Assembly (NCBI RefSeq): GCF_016859285.1
Contig: NC_053420.1
Span: 29,196,545-29,260,544 of the forward strand
Origin: Xiphias gladius
Taxonomy: Eukaryota > Chordata > Actinopteri > Istiophoriformes > Xiphiidae
Direction of reading: 5' to 3'
DNA: 64,000 bases
This document shows, piece after piece, positions 24,301-36,400 of the stretch. The notes beneath the pieces were generated by a model. The model did not search any database, was not told the DNA's origin, and saw only the letters and a list, made by a program, of their open reading frames with translations. The translations under genes were made by a program, and so were the position numbers. Positions within the stretch are counted from its first letter, which is position 1. Every line of letters starts with the position of its first letter.

Positions 24301-26666
24301 GACTATAAGCTTTTGAAAGCCAGTATTGACATGTTTTGATTGAAGCTCCAGATGGCGGATGTTTGAGCCAGTATCAGTCTTTTCTGCTGAGTAACACAAT
24401 CCAACACCACACTGGAGAATAAATTTGGACAGGGAGGAACTTCAATAATATCTGTGCTGTTGTGTTTATCCAACCATCCAGTGCAGTAAAATCATTCTCA
24501 GGCCTGTTTAGTTCATTAGTTATATAAACAGTAAAGCATAAACTCAGTTTAGTTTTTTAATCCATGGCCGTGCTTTTGATTTTCAGGAGACTCTCTACAG
24601 CAGGAACAGCTTGAAGCAGCCAAAGCTCAGTACAGCCGCTGGCTGAAGAAACTGCTTCCCGGCAGCAGCAGCACCCAGCCAGACAACGGCACCGTCCCAG
24701 AGTTTAAGTGTCACATGGGAGGAAACTCAGGGATAATTCAGGATATACTGAAAGATCAGCCTCAGAAGTATTCATTGAGGAAACCAGGCCTGATGCTGAA
24801 GGTACAATATGACTCGGGTTTGGACAGAGCAGATGACATGATGAACACACAAATTGTAAGTCTCAGGAATATCTGGACAGCAGAACATTTTCTGATGTGC
24901 TGCTATTATTTTGAAATGCTGTTAATGTGGAATGATATCTTGAAATCTGTAGGTCCTTCCACATTGTCTGATTCTTCTTCCATCTGTTTGTAGAGGGGTT
25001 TTAATGATGAGACATTTTTACCTGAAATTCACCAGAATATCTGACGTCTCTTCTGTAATTTCAAAAAATAAACTACAATGTGTTCATTTTGGGGGATTTA
25101 TATTATATTTTTTTAATATTAACAGTTCAGCCCCAGTAATATCAAGACTTGACCCTGTCAGGCAAAACGGACAAAGTGGTGATCTAACCCAGGGGTCCAG
25201 TACTCTGGCTCATGGCTTGAGCTAACACCTAATATCTCGTGATGTTGTAAGGGTTTTAATGCAGTTGCTACCTTATTATCTAACCCTAAGGCCCTGTCTT
25301 ACAGAGAGTCTAGGAGTCAGATGTAGTTCTTGGTTTTTAATTATTCCAATGTTATGCTAATATGTTACATATTCCTAAATTAATGTTTTTAATTAAACCA
25401 ACACACAGGAAATCTGGGGTCTGGTTGTATTCCAGTGTATAAAAAATGAAGACATTGCACAGAAGGTGTAAGGTATGGGGGGTTAATAGGGGCCCTAAGC
25501 AGCTAATTCTTGCCCCAAGAACCCCTACTAAGTTAATCTGTCTATGAAAATTGTTTATTTGTTTATACAACATTTTTAAAGATTTCTTAAATGTGCAATA
25601 ACTGATATTTGGTCACGTTGGTAAAAAAATTGACATCATTATATGTCATTGCTGTATACATATACAGTTTACAGCATACCTTTTAAGTGGATATGGCTAA
25701 CTTGTTAGAAAACAGTTGCTTATTTACACATTGGGCAGTTACAACAAGACATTATAAGTCATTTGAAGATGTGTTTTTGGCCAGCTGGTAAATTGAAGTC
25801 AAATAGTCACTCTCTTTTATCTCTGTTTTTGGTCTCTACCAACACTTGCCAGAAGTATCCGGCTCTTTAGCAGCTAAATGCTCCACTATGTTCACCTATG
25901 TTCCTAGCTCTGTCTGCTGTTTGGTGATGAGCAGGTAGTGAACGGTGGGTTTTTAGAATTTTATCACAAAAAAATGTTTGTTTGTTTTTTTTTGTTTTTT
26001 TTTTAAATCACAAAAACATCCTGAGTGCTGCGACTGAATATGACGCTATGAGACCGGTGAGATTGAACCAAAATTTGTGGGTTGAACAGCATTCAAGCAA
26101 TGAGCTGAAACGCACTATAAAGCTCCATAAAGCCAAGGGGATGTGCAGATTCTGGTCATAATTCTCTGTAGGTTCATCACTGTGCGCATTCCCTTTCACA
26201 TTGTCATTTGATAAGCTATAAAAATATAAATAATATCTGCTTTAATGTTTGTTTTTTTCACCACGCTTGCTAACATGTTTTTTCAGTTTGCCATTTCTGG
26301 TTCTAGCTGCAGTTGACTGTAATAACCCTTAGTTGGTGAGCCAACATCTGTTTTTTGTGTTACAGCCTTTGCCTCAACTATCTGTGATGAACTTGCTTGA
26401 TAACAAAGCAGAGGCTCCGGCTTTGGGTCCAGGCCCCTGTATGGACCGCAGCTTCAGCAGCAAAAACAACGCCATCCCCAGACATATCTCCCTTTACAAC
26501 AAGGACCACTATTTGTCAGTTCAAGTTATAACTTTTATTAAAAAAAAAAAAAAAAGAAGCTTGACAGATACTAGAGAAAATATGAAAATGTTTTTGTCTT
26601 AATATGCTATGTTCTGTTGCTTCTTACAGTGGATTCAGTAGGCAGCATTCCTTCCTGTACAACTGA
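13911..26666 (+). CDS. cfap92: CFAP92 / KIAA1257, putative cilia- and flagella-associated protein, 15 coding exons
   Basis: Coding exons: 13911-14169, 14381-14583, 14827-15046, 15149-15268, 15442-15546, 17264-17448, 17651-18516, 18632-18826, 20170-20443, 20523-20687, 22540-22728, 23084-23234, 24587-24801, 26366-26514, 26630-26666. All junctions are GT-AG and phases agree throughout, giving 3,333 nt (1,110 aa). The 13911 ATG is 8 nt inside its exon, so a 5' non-coding exon is expected upstream. Residues around 105-220 ([23 protein letters not shown], then [20 protein letters not shown]) match the KIAA1257 N-terminal conserved region (Pfam DUF4550, from memory). The 866-nt exon holds a second conserved block ([30 protein letters not shown]). 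The C-terminus contains [15 protein letters not shown] and ends [14 protein letters not shown]. Two donors are possible for exon 13 (24801 or 24855), and exon 10 has two tandem acceptor AGs. The human orthologue also sits between ACAD9 and EFCC1. The ciliary role is inferred from the family name and an upstream X-box-like site. Confidence 0.92.
16271..16303. repeat. Perfect 14-bp inverted repeat (hairpin)
   Basis: TTATTTCCACTTGT, a 5-nt GAGAT loop, then the exact complement ACAAGTGGAAATAA, in the long CFAP92 intron 15,547-17,263. It is not a terminator in this eukaryotic context. Confidence 0.9.
16855..17165 (+). repeat. Teleost dispersed repeat, two head-to-tail units, CFAP92 intron
   Basis: AATCAGGGAATCAGCAAAGT..TCATCCTGTGGAG recurs 136 bp later as AGTCGGAGGATCACCAAAGT..TCATCCTTTGGAG, followed by ATATTTTGGTCTGGCC. 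This is a well-known fish repeat. It lies just before the exon at 17,264. Confidence 0.65.
18960..19490 (+). repeat. Family A repeat copy in a CFAP92 intron
   Basis: Shares ordered segments with the 61.8-kb copy: GATTTTGGCCAC, TAGCAAACAAGTT, CCAGTATAC, GAGTTGTGTTT, TCCACTATGG, TGAACCAAAACA, CATAGAGCTGAGGAG, TTCTCTGTGGG. It lies in the 18,827-20,169 intron. Confidence 0.65.
20765..20875 (+). repeat. tRNA-derived SINE-like remnant, CFAP92 intron
   Basis: GGTGGCTCATGGTAGCACTG..TTGCCTT..TTCTAGTTCTTTGTGTGTGT resembles the decayed head of a fish SINE whose A/B boxes read gtggctcagtggtagcact..ggttcgattcc. The B box is mostly lost. Confidence 0.45.
21230..21620 (+). repeat. Teleost dispersed repeat with AAAC tail, CFAP92 intron
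   Basis: CACTCAGTAGAGGGCATATC..ATGGGTTCTTCCCTGGTCCA..(ACAA)n..ACATGTATGAAAACATAAAG GAGGTAA: the body and tail of a frequent percomorph retroelement-like repeat. Confidence 0.6.
21790..22240 (-). repeat. Family A repeat copy in a CFAP92 intron
   Basis: Reverse-orientation copy: AAGAATTATCACCTGACTCTG, GTAGCAGCTAAAGAGCCAGA, GGCAACTATTTGCTTACAGG and TATGTGGCCAAAATC occur in family order. Confidence 0.6.
25600..26240 (+). repeat. Family A repeat copy in a CFAP92 intron
   Basis: Contains CTTGTTAGAAAACAGTTGC, TTTAGCAGCTAAATGCTCCA, GATGAGCAGGTAGTGAACGG, AAGCTCCATAAAGC and AATTCTCTGTAGGTTCATCA in the order of the 61.8-kb copy. A T-rich insertion interrupts it. Confidence 0.65.
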
Positions 26667-26834
26667 CTGCCTTGCCTCTGACAGACAAGGAGAAGAATAT
26701 CTTCGCTTTTCAAAAGTATGCCCCTAATATGAAAACTGTACCTGATAAGCATTAAAACCAGTATTCCGTGCAATAACTGTCTGTGAAGATTCTCTGTCAG
26801 AAATGTGCAATAATTCATTGTAGCACTGAAGTTA

Positions 26835-27200
26835 AAGGGGCTATTTGTAAGTTCGAACGGGTGATGTTGATGGTCACTTGCCAAGAGCTTCAGCCATCAT
26901 TGCGTTTACATGACAAGAGGTTAGAATACGCCCTCTGAGCAGTGCCACTTCTTCATCCTCTCATGTTTGACTGAGGGCAGACTGATGCTACAGTAACTCA
27001 CCATCGCAAAGTGATGAGACAGGCCAGCCAGGCCGCAGCTAGCAGGTTAGCATGCTAACTTCAGTAGAAGAAAAGCAGTGACAGAAATAGAAGCAAAACC
27101 AGAGTTAACATTGGCGTCGCTTTACACTGCTGGAGGCAGCTCCTGGCGAGCAAAGGAATGAAGTTTGATGGTGAACTCGCAACATTTCTACTAAACTGGT
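26835..27200 (+). repeat. Family B repeat copy between CFAP92 and ACAD9
   Basis: Begins AAAGGGGCTATTTGTAAGTT and contains GGTTAGCATGCTAACTT and ACCAGAGTTAACATTGGCGT, all repeated at 32,096-32,520 in the same order. It fills much of the short tail-to-tail gap between the two genes. Confidence 0.7.
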
Positions 27201-27481
27201 AAGTAAATAGCTGTGTTAAGGAGCACTTTGGATAAAACTGAATAAAATGCCATCAAAATAGAATGGCCATTACCCAAATACCTCAGGTTTTATAATTGAA
27301 GTCATGTTAATTAAGACACAGTAACTATTAACATAAATCTCTTAATTTAATGTTGAAATAATTTCAAAGTAATGACAAAGTAAGGACTAATAGAAGAGCA
27401 AATGCAATTCATTGAGACTGTGAACTGAGTTGCTCATATTGTCCAATCCAGAGACACAGTATTGTGGTCACATGGGAGAGG

Positions 27482-30400
27482 TCAGTATGTTCTTTCAAGA
27501 GGATGAGAGCAGATGTAGGCTCTGTTCTCCAAGACCTCCCTGGCAATCTTCTTGATGTTGGCATCATTGTTCTCAGGAGAGTCTGGAACGGAGTGAGATG
27601 GGCATTACAAAACAAGCTGCTTTCATTCATTCATCTGTCTTGACAATGTCACTAGGACAACTTAAATACAGGTCATATTAAAAATAAAAAAAATAAAAAC
27701 TGACGATGAAAAGCAGTGGGGGTTTGGTGGGGAAATTCCACAAGACATGCAAGTCTTTTCTACTTAGATGCTGTAAAAAAAAAAAAAAAAGCACAGGGCT
27801 GTTCTCAATTACATCTTGTGTTGTACGTACGTTTTTGCAACTGAGTCATCATGTAATTGTTCTTGAAGAAAGCGTCGCCGCAGAATGTGTTTGCGAGCAG
27901 CACCTAGAAAAATTAACAACACGGGCATTCATCAAAACCTGAAGCCAACTGAAAAAACAACAGAGAAATTAAAACTACATTTGATGCAGGAAGCAGCATA
28001 AAGTGCAATGAAATGTGAAGACAGACAACTGTTAACATTGGTTCTATTTTTATCTAAAAAAACAGCACAATACATTAATTGGAAACATTATGCAGAATTT
28101 AATCAATAAAATGTGTTTTATAATAAAAATTAGATTAGCAATTTCATGTTCCCATGGAAATAAGTCAAATTCAACAGGTACAGAATACAAGCTAATTTTT
28201 GAATCGCAGTGGATAAGGCTTAATGAAGCCATATTTACTTTTTGACAAAATAATTCAGAACTTGATTTTGATCTCTTGTTACTTTGTGATCCTCAGGTGA
28301 AACATTTCAGTCTTAAAAAAGAAATGAACACCCAACTTTGCAACGGAGTACAATTAGATAGGATCTCTCTCTCTGTGTTTAACATAAAATACAAAGGTGG
28401 ACCGCTGCGTGTATCCCAACATTTATGGCTGTGGCAACATTGGAGAGAAATACCGTAAGAGGAGCACAGAGCTGCACATCTGAAACACAGACGAGTCTTG
28501 CAAAAGTGGATAACACAAATCATCCAATGACTTCTTTCAAGTCTCTCTGTTGAGGATTTGTTTTGCTCGGCTTTGCTCTACATCACTGTTTCTGATTACA
28601 CACAGAACTGTCCTACAGTTAGTGTTTACACTGCCATCTTTTGTCCCTCTCCACACAATTCCACCCTGCTAAATCCTTTCCCCCATGAAAATGGAGCAGC
28701 ACAGGTTACTACTCCACAAAATAGTGAAGTGAAAATAACTGCTATACTAAATACTAACCACTCATTTGAGTTACAAATAAAGCAAAGGACGTGCAGATGA
28801 CAGGCACGTCCACCACCAGAGACACGTTAATTAAACATGTTTGCAACAAAAAACAAAACAAAATAGAGGTGACAACATGTGACATTGTGCTGCTTTAATT
28901 GCTTTTAGCAGACTACAGCATCCCACACTTAATGAAAACCGCCTAATCTAATTAAATACAACTGTGTTTTATTAAGACTGACAAATACACTAATCTTAAT
29001 TAAGATCTGCTTTCTGGATAATTACACCGTGATCAACTGCAGTGACTTAACAGCGGTGTATCACCACATTAGCAGCAAAGTGTGACTGCAATGCATCTTC
29101 AAACCACATGTTCAGAAGGTGCTTCATTAAAAGACATTTCATTAACACTTTACCTCAAGTCCACCATTTATAAACAGTAAATAAACCATTCATATGTGGT
29201 TTATAACAGACTATAATGTAGCTTTGAGCACCTCTTAGTAATATTGTATTTGTAAACATCTGTAACTCCTCCTGTAGACACCCATAAGTGGAGTATAAGA
29301 GTTGTAATAATATCAAATGTATCTTCATAGGAGAAGTTATAATTTTTTAACAAACTATACATTTATTAACACTTAAAATGACCTTATAATTGCTTATAAC
29401 TACATTATAGTCTGTTATAAACCATTTCTTAATTTTTTTTTTTTTTACTGTTTATTAATCCTCAATAGAGGCACTTAAAGTAAAATGTTACGAATTTTCA
29501 ATCCAACCAGGAAACTGCAGTATAGAGGTCCTGCCCACTGCCCGACTCAATCACGAGCACACTCACAGCTGTCAATCATGATGTCACACCCCCTTTTTAT
29601 AGCATCAAATAACTAAATCATACCAAACTTATCAGAAAAATTAACACAAATATATATGTGTGTGTATGTGTGTGTGTGTGCGCGCGTATGCATATGTATG
29701 TATGTATGTATGTATATGTGTATACACATTCACACACACCGTATATACTGTACAAACCTCATGGTCATGGTTCCTGAGGCCAATGCTGATGGAGCGGCTT
29801 GCTCTGGACAGGACAGCTGTCATGGCATAGAGGTTGATCAGCACATCTGCTACTCTCTTCAGGATGAGCTGTTCGTCCACTATGGTCTGACAATGTCAAT
29901 GAATGAAGACAAGGACAATGTAATCACTGATAATTTGCAACCTCAGCAATGGTTAAAGTCGCTTCTACTTTAGTGTGTCTCTAATCTGGTGGGGGGAAAA
30001 AAAACAACAACTGATTTTGTATTATTTTGTAATCTATCGGTTAATTTAATAACTTTCCTGTAAACCTCAACCCAGAAATAAAGGAAAAGTAAAGTAAAAT
30101 TTGTTCTTGGCTGAGCTGCATTTGTTGCATATTGGTGGTGTTTACCAAAAAGACTACAAGAGTCCAGCTTTCTCTGGATGGAACACTCACTCACCCGTGC
30201 TTGGACAACAGTTCGGATTTTGCTCTTAAAGTTGGGATTAATTACTTCCTGTGTTTACAGATTTTCTGACAGAGACCACAGTGACACAAGGATTACATCT
30301 GGGTAAATATTCAAACCCTATGGGGTCTAGTTTAGTGGTTTAGTACATATGGTGATTAAAGGAAAATTCCAGTTTATTATAACTTAGGTCTTCTTTTCAT

Positions 30401-33400
30401 AATTTTGGTCTTCATTCCTATTGCCTTTTATCAGTAAGATTTCAACCTCTCTGATTGTCTGACTGCTCATGTTTGTTGCCTTGTCGGATTCAGTTTTGGT
30501 GTCGTCACTGCATTCCCAGTTCTCAGCAATTATTCTGGTGAGTACATTCTTATCCAAACCCATGGAGATGACGGCCAAGAGTATTGAAATAAGACCAAAA
30601 CTAATGAAACCATATTCTTTACGGCTGGAACCACTTATCAACAATGATCAATAACAGAATGAAGTCAACAGTAAGTTAAATACATTATTGTTTTCTTTTG
30701 TGGTGCCCTGCAGGCATAGTGGTCAGGGTGTGTGCCATATAATGGTAATGTACCTGGTGCCATCCTGGCCAGTAACCTTCATTGCATGTCACACACCCTC
30801 TCTCTTTATACATTTCCTGTCTGTGTCTTTGCTACCAAAACATCAATTAAAAAAGGTAAAATTGCCAAAAATTGATGATCCGACAAGAAGCTGCTGCCAA
30901 TGGCAGTTTTAAATACTGGCAGGGGTGATGAGGGAACGGGGAACAGGTGTGTGTGAGTGGGGAGGAGAGCTCGGGTGACTGAAGGTGGAAAACAGGTGAG
31001 AAGATGGATATAGGGGACAAGGACAGAGTCCAGGAACATCTGGTGGGCGAATGGACAATGGCAGGTCTGGGGAAATGAAGGGATGAACATGGTCTGGGCA
31101 AAGTGAGCAGGAGCTGCAGACAGGAGCCGAGGGGAGCTGAGGAGCAGACTGTGACATCAAACTGTTATTTAAAGTAAACCATGTGAGACGGAGAGAGGGA
31201 CAACGTCTCTTCGGTGGAACTGCTGGCATCTCATTCTCACGCGAGATCTGAAACATGACAAGGGGCCCTAAGTAGACACAGCTTCTTTGTAAGGACTTTT
31301 CCTATTGGACATTGCTTAATGTGTTTTTTAATGATAGGTAATTTGAAAAGTAACTAGTAACTACAGCTGTCAAATAAGTGTACTGGAGTAAAAAGTGTAG
31401 TGGAGTGAAAGTATAAAGTAACATAACATGGATTGTTTGCTAACTGAAAACAGGATAAAGAAGAAGAGATTTAGGTGTTTCACTGCTGGTAGAGGTCTCC
31501 ACAAAAACAGCCTGGAAACGTTAAGGTGGATGCAAATTGTTTTAACATGAAAACAGCATTTAAAAATTTTTATAGCTCAATGTAGATATAGTCTTTATTG
31601 TTGATGTGCGGCGCTTTGATCAGCCCCATAATGAGCCACAGAACGACTGTGCACTACACATTTACTGCTGTTTTTGTTCTTCTCCTCTGATGCACGGAAA
31701 CGTTACGTGAGCACAGACGAGGGCCTGTTTTGACTCCGAGCTGTTACAGCATGATCAGTTTAGCAACCACGCATTTATTTAGCTGATGCTTTTGTCCACC
31801 GTGGCTTACAGCTTTTTGCCCCCCTATGCACCCCAGCAGCAGTTCAGGTTGCATCGTAGTGCTCAAGGACGGTTCAACATGTGAACAGGAGGAGCTGGGA
31901 ACCAATTAACTGCCAACCCGCTCCACCCCCAGAGATACTGCTGACTCTAGTGGACCATCTCTCTTTATAATTTTGTCCCAGTTTCCTCAAAATATTTGCG
32001 TTTCCCTGGTCTCATGGTCAAAGAGAACAACAGTCCGGAGGAAAAAACAAAACTTACACATGTTGACCATTAAGCTTAAAGGCCTTATGTACTGTGATTT
32101 AAAAGGGGCTATTTGTAAGTTCTCTCTGCTGCCAAACGTGGTTTCTTGCCTGGAGCGGTTGGTTATAATGGTCACTTGGCAAGAGCTTCGGCCACTGTCG
32201 TGTTTACAAGGCAAGAGGTTAGAAAACGCTCTCTGGGCAGCGCTGCAATTTCATCCTCTCAAGTTGGACTGAGGCCAGACCGGATGTTACAGTAACTCAG
32301 TACGGCAAAGTGACATTGAAAGACTGGATGGGCCGGGGCTCGCTGGTTAGCATGCTAACTTGAATAGGATAAAAGTGATAGAAATAGAAGCAAAACCAGA
32401 GTTAACATTGGCGTTGCTTACCACCACTGCAGACAGATCTTGGCGACCAAAGGAATGAAATCTGATGCTGAACTCGCAACATTTAACTGAGACAGGTTAG
32501 TAAACAGCTGTTGATTCCAACGTTGGCTATGTAGCGACGTTAAATAACGTACTTTTAACACCTTTTAAGCAGTATGAACTTAAATGTTCAAGCTCCTCCA
32601 CTTCAGCTGATGAAGATCGCAGTGTGATGAAAGCCCACTGAGGACACTTTATTGGATCAAAATGGAGTCAAATGACACAGGAAGAGGGAATCTGGAAAGC
32701 TGACCTGCTTCCAAGAGGTTTATAGCTTCTTTGCTAAAGCCACAATTACAAAAGCACAGTCACATAAAGGCTTCCTCAGAGGAAAAACAGGAGACTTTGG
32801 AACAGCTGTCTAGTAGATGATGAACACCTCAGAAACACTGATTGGAAGATATAAACAGATCTCTAATGTAATTACTGAACAACGCGTACATTCAGCCGTT
32901 TAAGACAAATGGGAATTTTATCCAAAGGAATTGGAAACATTCGGCCAGGAAAATCCCACAACTGTTTTTTCCAGAAAGTAAAATAAATCAGATGTTACCT
33001 TTCCATATCTGTACAGCAGGCTCTCCACAGTCGATCCAAAAAGGCTGACATTCTGCTCTAACTTCTTTGCACTTTCCTGTAAACAGAAAACTGCTGAGCC
33101 CCTAGAAAACAACTAATACATTTGAGACTTGCAAAAAATGTCTCCTTTAAGAGTCAAGGTAAAGTTCTTACTGCCAGGCTGGGATGTACCACGCCATCTT
33201 TTCCTGTCAGGCCAAGGTCAACCGAACTTCCAAAGGAGTTCCTCAGTTTCTTGCCTACCATGCCCAAAGCAACACCTATATTTCCTTTCTTCATCTCCCT
33301 GGAGGCAGAGCAGAGAAAAGACTGAGGGACTAAAGCAAAAACAAAGGATTTTTTATTAAATTACACAACCTTGTGATGGTATCCTGGATATGGAAGATTA

Positions 33401-36400
33401 TTTACACACAAAGATCAGTAATGTAAATACGATTGCCAGGCAGTTTCACAGGTAATTTTACTCAGCTAAATTATTTCAGACATCTTTTAACTGTGATGCA
33501 GCCTTTAATACCAGAGAAGCACGGAATTTAAAAGCTGCGCCAATCTATATATTTTTATATCAACGGAATGGAATAAAAACAATGGAATAAATGACTGTGT
33601 AATGTGAAAGGGATAGCTCGAACTTATGAACCTAAAGAGAATTATCTTTCTTTTTGGGACCAAAAAAGAAGAAGTAGAAGAGAAAAAAAAAAAACCCTGA
33701 TAAATCAACTGTGCACACTACCTGATCAGAACCAAATAGCAGGCCAAGGTAGCAGCACTCGGTGGGGCATTTAGCAGCAAAGAGCCACATAGTTTTCTCA
33801 GGAATTGGTAGACACCAACTCTTGCTGATGTATGCTAACGTAGCTTCCAACAAAACATCACATTAACCAAAATTCCAGCCTGTATCTAGTCATATAGTAC
33901 TGTAGGTTTTAGTCACTTAAGACGCTTAGATTCTTATCCATCACGCAGTAACCATCAGGGAGGCATCTGACTGGTCCCAAATTCAGTCTGCAGCAGGGCA
34001 ACGAGCCCAAGCATACAACCAGAGTCATAAAAAAGAAGAAAGAAAAAAACTATCTTCAGGGACAAGAATTACAAGGAGTCCTGTGACAGGCGGTCTGGTC
34101 CCAACAGAGCCCTGATCTCAACATTATAAGAGTCAGTCTGGGATCTGATCCGGAGACTGAGACAGACTAAATCCACAGAAGAACTGTGGGAAGGTGTCCA
34201 TGCTTGAAACAACTTACCTGTCAGCTACTTCGAAAAACTTTGTGCAAGTGTACCGAGGAGAACTGGTGTGGTTTTAAAGGCAAAGGTTGGTCAGACCAAA
34301 TATTGATTGGATTTAGGTTTTTTTCTGTTTACTGTACTTTGCATAATGTAAACTGATAAATAAAAACTATTTATCGATTTATTTTTAAAAGCATCCTCAC
34401 TTCAATTTAAAGCCCAAAACGTTTGCACGGTATTTTTTCTCATAATGTCAACATTATACTTAGATCTTTCCGAGTTTTATACTGTACAACCTTCATATTC
34501 TTACTTTATTTTCCCTGTGATTACTTTGCCAGCATACTGCATTCCAGTGAGAGCAATGTACATCCTCAGGATTTCATTGGTCCCCTGAAAACAGAAAACA
34601 GAATCTATAAATGGCACACTATCCATTTCACATTTGATATACTATGTGTATAGCGATGCAAGCACCACACACACCACATACATTTGCAAGAGTTCAAATT
34701 TTCCTATCAATATAAGTGGAAAATCACATTTTGAATAATACGATTATGACTGATTCACACCTATGTTTAAATGGCTGATAAGATGCAGGTCTGCGCAATC
34801 TATTTATCCAAATACAGAATGAAATCTTAACCCTCTACAAAAAAAAAAAGTCAACTGTCGACTTGATCCATGTGATTTGATTCCACAATCAAATGTGCCA
34901 CCTGGTGGCCACTTACAGAATGGATCATCTGTACAAACCAGCTGCAGTACCATGTGTCTGAACTCTGGATTTTAGAAATACTTGAGTCCAAATTCCCACC
35001 CTTTAACTCACCAACAACCAAACCCCATTTAAAAAAAAAAAAAAAAAAATCACAAAATTTATTTATTTAATATTTCCAAACTTTTTCCCTTCAAAATGAA
35101 GGTCTAAATGTTGTTTCAGAGCCTTTTCTAAACCCCCTTTAGTCTAAAAGAAGAACCCTAAGGCTCCCAGAAATGTGACAGAGGACACTGTCACCAGTGG
35201 TAACTACAGCCCCGATTTTAACGACGGAATAATCATCAGAAGTACCTCAAAGATAGGCAGGATGCGACAGTCCCTGACGTAGCGCTCATAGGGGTAATTC
35301 TTAGTGTAACCCAGACCTCCGAGGACCTGAAGAGCTTCACTGACACAAATCCAGCCTCCCTCTGAGCTGAACACCTGAACAATAGATAGAGAATACACAT
35401 TACTGGCCACTTTGTTTTATACTGGTTTTACGTGAACAAAGCTACATGACAATGCTATCCAACCTTGACCATGGCGGCCTCTACAGAACAGTCTGGAAGC
35501 CCCGGCCTGTCCATCATCCCCGCTGTCAGGTACGCCATGCTCTCCATCACAAAGACATTGAGGGCCATCATAGCAAACTTCTCCTACAGTAACAGAGCAA
35601 ACACACGCCTTCTTCACTCTTGACCAGACTGAGAGGTGGAGATTGCTCACTAGATCCGCGTGAGGGAAAAGTCAACTGTACCTGAATCATACCAAATTCA
35701 CTCAGGCTTTTGTTAAACTGCTTCCGGGTTGCAGCGTAGTCGGAGGTCATTTCTACAGACGTAGATGAATTCAGATTTAAGATATTTGTCAAAACCCACA
35801 AACATAAGCTGTTATTCAGTTATCTCGGCTACTGGAAAGGGTTTTTTTTTTTACCTATCAGTTTTTTTATCATTCCAGCTGAAGAACTCCCCATACTGAA
35901 CCTCCCAGAGTTCAGGATGTTCATGGCAATCTGTCCAAGACAAAGCAGAAGTTTACATAACCTTACAGGTGCAGTCATGTACAACACTTTGTGTTTAGGA
36001 CAGTATAAAGCTTACCTTGAACCCACCACCTATTTCTCCTATTACATTCTCCAGTGGCACTGGGACGTTGTCGAAGGACACTTCACAAGCTGAAAAAGCC
36101 AAAACGTTTCATTACAAACGAAATGGAAAAAGCACAAACTCTACCAAGAGCATTCCAAGTTCTCATCCTTTTATCCAAACTCAAGAAAGGCTTACTGTTG
36201 GAGCCCCTGATGCCCAGTTTGTCTTCAGGCTTGCCGCTGGTGATGCCCCCAAAGGCCCTCTCCACGATAAATGCCGAAATCTTATCTTTCTTCACGCCAT
36301 CTACGGTCACCTCTGTCCTGGCAAACACTGTCATGATATCTGCCATCCCTCCGTTTGAAATCCAAATCTGATAGCAAAGATTAAAAGACGTGATCTTCGG

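Noticed and set aside
30909..31256. 115-codon proline-rich minus-strand ORF in ACAD9 intron 15
   Set aside because: Complement of purine-rich repeat-like sequence next to a SINE-like remnant; no splice sites or family match.
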